Below are positions 58,383 to 64,000 of a stretch of 64,000 nucleotides of DNA, piece by piece. The notes below the pieces were generated by a model. That model saw nothing but the letters and a program-made list of their open reading frames with translations. It was not told the origin of the DNA and did no database searches. Source of the stretch: Streptomyces sp. HUAS 15-9. Lineage in GTDB: Bacteria; Actinomycetota; Actinomycetes; Streptomycetales; Streptomycetaceae. Where the stretch lies: contig NZ_CP106798.1 in the NCBI RefSeq assembly GCF_025642155.1, positions 7,874,001-7,938,000 on the forward strand, written 5' to 3'. Positions within the stretch are counted from its first letter, which is position 1. Each line of letters starts with the position of its first letter. The position numbers were made by a program, and so were the translations under genes.

Positions 58383-59884
58383 TCAGTTGGGGGTGGCGAG
58401 CAGCTGCGGCGCGTCGGCGTCCGTGCCCTCGCCGGTGCGGAAGTACGGGGAGCGGCGCACCCACTTGGCATACGCGGCGACGACGAAGCCGGACGTGATC
58501 ATCGCCAGTGGCATGAGCAGCAGGAACCAGCCGTTGTCCGCGCGGAGTTCGAGACGGTCGGTGGAGGTGTAGAAGGACCAGCCCAGATAGCCTCCGAGGC
58601 CCAGGAGCGCGGCGGCGCTCAGCGCGGGCAGCACCACCGCCCGCACGCCCTGCCAGGGGTCGGTGCGGAGCAGGGAGCGGAAGCGTACGGCGGCGGCGAG
58701 CGCGGTGAGCGCGTAGGAGAGCGCGACGACGATGCCGACGGCGTTCACGGTCGCCAGGATCATGTCGGCGAGCCGCGGGATCACCAGGGCGAGCGCGGCC
58801 ACCGCGGCGGCGATCGCCCCGATCAGCAGCGTGCCGGCCGCCGGTGTCCAGTACCGGGTGCTGATCCTGGACCACACCGGGCCGACGGTACGGTCCCGGC
58901 TCATCGCGAACATGCCGCGCGCCGTGGGAATCACCCCGGCCTGCAGCGAGGCCACGGCCGAGAACATCAGGGCGACCAGCGGCAGCGCGGCCAGCGGCTG
59001 TGCGGCCAGCCGGTCGCCGAAGTACGCCAGGCCCTCGGCTCCGTGCCCGGCCAGCTCCTGCTCGGAGAGCACCCGCTGGAAGGCGACCGAGCCGAGCAGG
59101 AACAGTCCCAGCATCGTCACCAGAGTGATCATTCCGGCCCGCGAGGCGTCCCGTGGGTCGCGGACCTCCTCGTTGACGCTGAACGCGACCTCGAAGCCCC
59201 AGTAGCAGAACACCGACAGCAGCATCCCCTGCGCGAGCGCCGACGCCGAGGGGATGGCGAAGGGGTCGAACCAGGACAGGCTGAAGTCGTGCGGGCCTGC
59301 GACGATGCCGTAGCCGCAGAACCCGAGCAGCACGACGTACTCGAAGACCAGCAGGCCGGTCTGCAGCCGCGCCGCGGTGCGGATGCCGGTCACGGCGGTC
59401 AGTGTGACGGCGATCAGGATGCCGATGCCCACCGCCGTCGACTGCGCGGTCGACCCCGGATCCAGCGCGAGCCCGGCCGGCCGGTGCAGCCCGGCCTGGC
59501 CGGCCAGCTGCAGGATCGACGACCCGGTGACCGCCGTGGTGTACGCGAGGAACGCGATCGACGCCGAGAGGTTCACCCAGCCGACCATGAAGCCGAGCCA
59601 CGGGTTGAGCGAACGCCCCACCCACACGTACCCGTTGCCGGCGTTGGGCTCCACCTTGTTCAGCCGGGAGAAGGCGCCCGCGATGCCGAGGATCGGCAGG
59701 AACGCCAGCAGCATGATGGCCGGCAGATGCAGCCCGACCACCCCGGCCGTGACACCGAGTCCGATGCCGATGCTGGTGGTCGCGGCCGTGCTGGACGCGG
59801 CGACGGCGACGCCGTCGAGACTCCGAGGGACTTGCGCAGCTCCTGCCGCTGGGGCGGGTAGGCGCCGTAGGGCGTTTCGGTCAT
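58383..59884 (-). pseudogene. APC-family amino acid/amine permease with an apparent 1-nt frameshift
   Basis: From the ATG at 59884 (GGAGAG upstream) the frame reads MTETPYGAYPPQRQELRKSLGV and then goes out of frame near 59819. Reading on in the +1 frame gives LDGVAVAASSTAATT and an intact permease to 58383: GLHLPAIMLLAFLPILGIAGA, NAGNGYVWVGRSLNPWLGFMVGW, about 12 helices in all, of the APC (amino acid-polyamine) type. Adding one C after GTC at 59819 restores a complete gene. It is either a recent mutation or a sequencing error. Paired with the downstream amidohydrolase. Confidence 0.85.
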
Positions 59885-60008
59885 GGCCAGCTCTCCGCTC
59901 GCACCGGGGGGCCTGGTCGGCCCCGGTGACCGCACATGAAACTGTCCGTGTACTTCACAGGTCAACGCTGTTGTCATAAGGTCCCCGCACACCCCAGGGG
60001 AGGCTGCC

Positions 60009-60728
60009 ATGAGCGAACGCGTCGTTCCGCCCGCCGCCCGCCGGCGCAGACGCCCCACCAAACAGGGCGTGGTCCTGTCCGAGAGGCTGATCGTCGAGAC
60101 GGCGCTGCGCCTCATCGAGGAGCACGGATCCGACGCCCTCTCCGTCCGCCGCCTGGGACGGGCGCTGGGCGCCGACCCCAGCAGCCTGTACCGCTACTTC
60201 CGGCACACCGACGATCTGATGCTCGCCATCGCCGACGAGCTCATCGGCCGTACGATGCGCAGCTGGCGGCCCACCGGCGACTGGCGCGCCGACCTGCGCG
60301 ACCTGGGCCTGCGCATGCACGCGGGAGCCCTCGCGCACCCCCGGGCGGCGGTGCTCAGCTCCTACCGGGTGACCGGGCGCGTGCACGAGATCCAGGCCGT
60401 GGAGACCGCCCTCGGCGTGCTGCGCGACGCCGGCTTCCCCGACGCCGAGGCGGTACGGATCTACCACGCCTTCATCGACCAGGCGCTGGGCTTCGGCGCC
60501 CTGGATTCCGCCAATGTGTCCCTGCCGAGGCCCGTCCGGGAGGCCGAGGCGGAGATCTGGCGGGCGACCTACGCCCGGCTGCCCGCCCACACCCACCCGC
60601 ACATCGCCGCCACCGCGCGCCACCTCGTGGCCTCGATGCGGGGCAGCGCGTACCCGGCCGCCCTGGACCTGCTGCTGAGCGCGGCGGCGGCCCGGCTGTC
60701 CGAAATCAGGGCGGCAGCGGACGGGTGA
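60009..60728 (+). CDS. TetR family transcriptional regulator
   Basis: 239 residues. HTH: LSERLIVETALRLIEEHGSDALSVRRLGRALGADPSSLYRYFRHTDDLMLAIADEL, then a TetR_C-type domain with a long C-terminal helix bundle. Divergent from the permease-amidohydrolase operon across 124 bp, so it is the likely repressor of that operon. Confidence 0.92.
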   Translation: MSERVVPPAARRRRRPTKQGVVLSERLIVETALRLIEEHGSDALSVRRLGRALGADPSSLYRYFRHTDDLMLAIADELIGRTMRSWRPTGDWRADLRDLGLRMHAGALAHPRAAVLSSYRVTGRVHEIQAVETALGVLRDAGFPDAEAVRIYHAFIDQALGFGALDSANVSLPRPVREAEAEIWRATYARLPAHTHPHIAATARHLVASMRGSAYPAALDLLLSAAAARLSEIRAAADG

Positions 60729-60807
60729 CGGTCACACTGGTCCGAGTCCGATCGTCAGCCCCATGAGCTCCGTCCCCCCGGACCCGTCACGAGGAGGCCG
60801 TACGACG

Positions 60808-61272
60808 ATGACCCCGCCGCCCGCCCGCACCGCCGAACAGCGTATGCAGGACACGCTCCACCGGCTGGAGCACGACGAGGACCTCTGGGTCGCCACCGCG
60901 TCCGCCGACGGGGGAGCGCCGTATCTCGTCCCTCTGTCCTTCGTGTGGGACGGCACGACCCTGCTGCTCGCCACTCCGGCCGCCAGTCCCACCGGCCGCA
61001 ACCTGACGGCGACCGGCACCGCACGGCTGGGCGTCGGACCGACCCGGGACGTGATCATGATCGAGGGCGACGCCGAGCCGCTGAGCCCCGACGAACTGGC
61101 CGAGGAGGAGGCCGACCGGTTCGCCGTGAAGACCGGTTTCGACCCGCGCCGGCTCACCACCCGCTACTGGTACTTCAGGATCCGCCCGACCCGCGTGCAG
61201 GCCTGGCGCGAGGCCAATGAACTGGACGGACGCGAGCTGATGCGCGACGGGAAGTGGCTGGTGGGCGACTGA
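60808..61272 (+). CDS. Pyridoxamine 5'-phosphate oxidase-like split-barrel protein
   Basis: 154 residues from the ATG at 60808 with GAGGAGG about 10 nt upstream. Split beta-barrel features: LHRLEHDEDLWVATASADGGAPYLVPLSFVWDG, LLLATPAASPTGRNLTATGTARLGVG, DVIMIEGDAEPL and YWYFRIRPTRVQAWREANEL. These bind FMN or F420; substrate unknown. It lies 79 bp after the TetR gene on the same strand. Confidence 0.88.
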   Translation: MTPPPARTAEQRMQDTLHRLEHDEDLWVATASADGGAPYLVPLSFVWDGTTLLLATPAASPTGRNLTATGTARLGVGPTRDVIMIEGDAEPLSPDELAEEEADRFAVKTGFDPRRLTTRYWYFRIRPTRVQAWREANELDGRELMRDGKWLVGD

Positions 61273-61301
61273 ACCGGGCGGCCGGGGACAGCCGGGTGGG
61301 G

Positions 61302-62315
61302 TCAGGGCCGCCCCGGAAGCGGGACCTCCTCCGCGGGAGGCACCGGTCCGGGCGGTGTTCCGTCGCCGAACGGCCGGCCGCCGAGCCGCTCGCGGTGGTG
61401 CGGGGCGAGCCAGCCGGAGAGATCCGGTCCGAGGGGCACGATCCGGGTCGGGTTGATGCCGCTGTGGACCTGGTAGTAGTGGCGCTTGATGTGGTCGAAG
61501 TCGACGGTGTCACCGAATCCGGGCGTCTGGTAGAGGTCGCGGGCGTACCCCCACAGCACCGGATTCTCCGTCAGCTTCCAGCGGTTGCACTTGAAGTGGC
61601 CGTGGTAGACGGCGTCGAACCGGACCAGCGTGGTGAACAGCCGGATGTCCGCCTCCGTGACGGTGTCGCCGACGAGATAGCGCTGCCGGGCCAGCCGGTC
61701 GGTGAGCAGCTCCAGCCGCCGGAACAGCGCGGCGTACGCGACCGCGTACTCCTCCTGGGTGGTCGCGAACCCCGCCCGGTACACACCGTTGTTGACGTCC
61801 TGGTAGACCTCCGCCATCACCTCGTCGATCTCGTCGCGCAGGGCCGCCGGGTAGAGATCGGGCGCCCCCGGCCGGTGCAGTGCCGTCCACTCGGTGGCGA
61901 GGTCGAGGGTGATCCGCTGATAGTCGTTGGTGACCAGGCTCCCGCTGGGCACGTCCACGATCGCGGGCACGCTCACCCCGCCCGGGTAGCCGGACTCCCG
62001 TCGGTCGTAGGCCTCGCTGAGGTAGCGGATGCCGAGGACGGGGTCGCGGCCGTCCGGGTCGAGGGTGAAGCGCCAGCTGCGGTCGTCCTGGATCGGGTCG
62101 GCGATCGCCAGCGACAGCGCGTCCTCCAGGCCGAGCAGCCGTCGCGAGATCACGGCCCGGCTCGCCCACGGACAGGCGCGGCTGACCACCAGTCGGTAAC
62201 GCCCGGCGGCCACCGGCCAGCCGTCCGCGCCGTCCGCCGTGATCCGGTCCGCGAAGTGGCTCTTGGACCGCTTGAAGGGCCGGTGCCCATAGGCGGGGTT
62301 GCCCTCACCGCTCAT
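61302..62315 (-). CDS. Glutathionyl-hydroquinone reductase-like protein (Ecm4/YqjG family)
   Basis: 337 residues. [31 protein letters not shown] has the catalytic Cys in the C-P-W-A motif; [32 protein letters not shown]-type segment and [25 protein letters not shown] are family blocks of the Xi-class GST. Glutathione is absent from most actinobacteria, so the cell probably uses mycothiol as the reducing thiol. It reduces S-conjugated hydroquinones. Confidence 0.9.
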   Translation of the reverse strand: [337 protein letters not shown]

Positions 62316-62409
62316 GCTGCCTCCTCGTCGCGGATGCCGTGCTGACCACGTTCCCCGATTTCCGCCCCCGGCACGGTGTGAGCGAGGCGGGCCGGGGCAG
62401 TCGGCGAAG

Positions 62410-63429
62410 GTGAGTGGGACACCTTCGGAACGGAACCGGGCGCCCGGTCGTGCGGGTCCGCCGGATGAGACCGGTCACGGCCGGCCCGATGCCAGGACCC
62501 GCGTCACCGTGCTGATCGCGCTCGCGGCCAATCTCGTCATCGCCGTCGCCAAGGCCGTCGGCGGCTTCCTCGCCGCGTCGCCCGCGCTGTTGTCGGAGGC
62601 CGCGCACTCGGTCGCCGACAGCGTGAACGAGGTCTTCCTGCTGGCGGCGCTGCGCCGCAGCCGGCGCCCGGCCGACGAGCGGCACCCCTTCGGCTACGGC
62701 AAGGAGCGGTTCTTCTGGTCGCTCCTCGCGGCCGTCGGGATCTTCGTCATGGGCGGCTGCTTCTCCTTCTTCCAGGGCTTCGAAGCCCTCCGCAACGGCG
62801 CGGAGGAGAAGCTCAGCGGTTATGTGGCGGGCCTCGCCGTGCTCGGCGTCGCGCTGGTCGCCGAGGGTGCCTCCCTGCTGCGGGCGCTGCACCAGGTCCA
62901 CCGGCACGGCGGCGGCCTCACCGGGCTGCGCGACCCGGCCCTGCGCACCGTCGTGGCCGAGGACACCACCGCGGTGATCGGCGTGCTGCTCGCGGCGGCC
63001 GGCATGGCGCTGCACATGGTCACCGGGCAGGTCGTCTGGGAGGCCTCGGCCTCGCTCGGCATCGGCCTGCTGCTCGTGTACGTCGCGTACCGCCTGGGAC
63101 GGGACGCGCGCGACCAGCTCATCGGGGAGGCCGTCGCCCCCGAACTGAGCGGCCGGATCCGGACACTGCTGGAGGAACAGCCGGAGATCGACAGCGTGGA
63201 GGCCCTGTTCACCATGAAGACGGGGCTCGACTCCGCCCTGGTGGCGGCCCGGGTCGACCTGGTGCCGGGCGTGGACAGCGAGCGGGTCGAGGAGGCGGCC
63301 GTACGAATCAAGCGCTTCCTCGCCCGTACGGTCCCCGAGGCCGACCGGATCTTCCTCGACGTGACGGACCGCCCGGCGGGCGAGGCAAGCGAAAGCCCCG
63401 CCGCGACGGGGGAACGCGGCGGGGCCTGA
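62410..63429 (+). CDS. Cation diffusion facilitator family transporter
   Basis: 339 residues from the GTG at 62410; the ribosome-binding site is weak and the frame opens further upstream at 62299. Six helices: VTVLIALAANLVIAVAKAVGG, then LLSEAAHSVADSVNEVFLL with the H-x-x-x-D site, LAAVGIFVMGGCFSFF, and VVAEDTTAVIGVLLAAAGMAL with D-x-x-x near the second site. The C-terminal cytoplasmic domain (IDSVEALFTMKTGLDSALVAARVDL) is the CDF dimer module. It exports Zn2+, Co2+ or Mn2+. It overlaps none of its neighbours and ends in a hairpin terminator. Confidence 0.93.
   Translation: MSGTPSERNRAPGRAGPPDETGHGRPDARTRVTVLIALAANLVIAVAKAVGGFLAASPALLSEAAHSVADSVNEVFLLAALRRSRRPADERHPFGYGKERFFWSLLAAVGIFVMGGCFSFFQGFEALRNGAEEKLSGYVAGLAVLGVALVAEGASLLRALHQVHRHGGGLTGLRDPALRTVVAEDTTAVIGVLLAAAGMALHMVTGQVVWEASASLGIGLLLVYVAYRLGRDARDQLIGEAVAPELSGRIRTLLEEQPEIDSVEALFTMKTGLDSALVAARVDLVPGVDSERVEEAAVRIKRFLARTVPEADRIFLDVTDRPAGEASESPAATGERGGA
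63395..63425 (+). terminator. Hairpin terminator overlapping the CDF stop
   Basis: 11-bp arms GCCCCGCCGCG and CGCGGCGGGGC around a 9-nt loop; the stem ends 2 bp before the stop codon. A second, imperfect stem follows at about 63493-63524 around GGAAA. Confidence 0.75.
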
Positions 63430-63535
63430 CGCACGCGTGCCCGTGACGAAGCCGATTCATGCCTCCCCAATCCAAATTCTTCCGAAAGCCGACGGGCCCC
63501 GTCCGGAAAGGACGGCGGCCCGCGGGTCGAGGAGA

Positions 63536-64000
63536 GGAACGCGCACGGCTGGAGAGCCCGACGGCCCTCGGCTGAAGGAGGCGGCGGCCCCCGGCCGGAA
63601 GAGGGGGCGGCGCTGGCCGGAAGGTCGGCGGCCCCCGACCGGGATGGATGGCGTCCCTGGCCGGGCGTTTGCGGTGACCGGCCGGGGGAGGGCGGCCGCG
63701 GCCGGGGGATGGCTACTGGCCGGGAGAGGTGGGGTGGCCCTCGGCTGGAGGAGGTGGCGGCCATTGGCCGGGATAGGGCGGCCCTGGCTGGAAGGTCGGC
63801 GGCCCCGACCGGAATGGGTGGCGGCACTCGCCGGGAGAGGGCGTCCCCGGTCGGGGGTCAGCGGCCATGGGGCCGGGAGAGAGAGGGTGTCTACCGGCCG
63901 GAGGAGGCTGCGGACACCAGTCGGGAGAGGAGGTGGCCCGGGCTGGAAGGTTGGCGGCCCCGGCCGGAATGGGTGGCGCCCTGGCCAGGGGTTGGCGGCG
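63536..64000. repeat. Degenerate ~21-bp G-rich tandem repeat tract
   Basis: Over 20 imperfect units of about 19-25 bp built on GGCCCCGGCCGGAAGG-type words (for example GGCCCCGACCGGAATGGGTGGC at 22 bp, GGCCCTGGCTGGAAGGTCGGC at 21 bp, GTCCCTGGCCGGGCGTT) fill the right end and run off the window. Near-3-fold period leaves open frames on both strands, but their composition is not protein-like. Runs of G on the + strand could form quadruplexes. No promoter or start codon with a ribosome-binding site was found in it. Confidence 0.75.

Noticed and set aside
57006..59861. A 951-codon + frame opposite the amidohydrolase and permease
   Set aside because: Antisense shadow of two recognised genes, with no family features.
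63430..63827. Pro/Arg/Ser-rich open frames on the minus strand in the right-hand repeat tract
   Set aside because: Composition follows the DNA repeat; no ribosome-binding site or homology words; overlaps the CDF gene.
1..64000. tRNA, rRNA or riboswitch genes
   Set aside because: I saw no tRNA-like cloverleaf with CCA-type end, no rRNA sequence and no recognisable riboswitch core on either strand; a covariance-model scan would settle it.

Overview
The window is a stretch of a high-GC actinobacterial chromosome, almost certainly Streptomyces. Evidence: very high GC with strong third-position GC bias, GTG/TTG starts, 4-bp stop/start overlaps, a conservon (cvn) operon, a DUF5999 protein, a DmdR-type iron box, and many small TetR, LacI and ROK regulators beside secreted glycosidases. 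I see no tRNA, rRNA, CRISPR array, insertion sequence or prophage. The left edge cuts a GNAT gene and the right edge cuts a tandem-repeat tract.

0-10 kb: GNAT and HD-domain genes, a small membrane protein resembling Pyr4/PaxB-type terpene cyclases, a secreted GH47 mannosidase-like enzyme with a lectin domain, a cupin, an oxidoreductase, a PLP-dependent deaminase/desulfhydrase and a MoxR-VWA pair.

10-21 kb: the clearest pathway. A leftward operon rhaI-rhaEW-rhaB-lutA-lutB-lutC and a rightward operon rhaM-BNR protein, followed by a LacI regulator, make a complete L-rhamnose route: mutarotation, isomerisation, phosphorylation, aldol cleavage to DHAP and L-lactaldehyde, oxidation to L-lactate by the fused dehydrogenase, and oxidation to pyruvate by LutABC. 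The divergent promoters each carry a LacI-type operator just after the -10 box. The BNR protein may be a polysaccharide lyase that supplies rhamnose.

21-39 kb: hydrolases, a sigma factor, a pentapeptide-repeat protein, a CYP102-like P450 divergent from a TetR gene, an iron-box-controlled DUF2470 protein, a secreted lactonase-like propeller, a FUSC membrane protein facing a ROK regulator across a shared operator, a 0.6-kb gap with a duplicated segment, an SDR gene with a MerR-type promoter, a PHP protein and a secreted GH16 glucanase with a DasR-like site.

39-50 kb: a compact Mrp/Mnh-type antiporter operon without a classic MrpA, an extra PRPP synthetase and an extra EF-Tu side by side, a STAS protein, an AraC-type relic, a TetR-DUF1304 operon behind three evenly phased operators, and a PucR-type regulator.

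50-57 kb: a conservon cvnA-B-C-D plus a CYP157-like P450 without the ExxR motif, convergent with a 576-residue protein I do not recognise that carries a DDxxD motif and two Cys clusters.

57-64 kb: an amidohydrolase, an APC permease with an apparent 1-nt frameshift, a divergent TetR gene, a pyridoxamine-oxidase-like protein, a glutathionyl-hydroquinone-reductase-like protein, a CDF cation exporter and a degenerate 21-bp G-rich tandem repeat.
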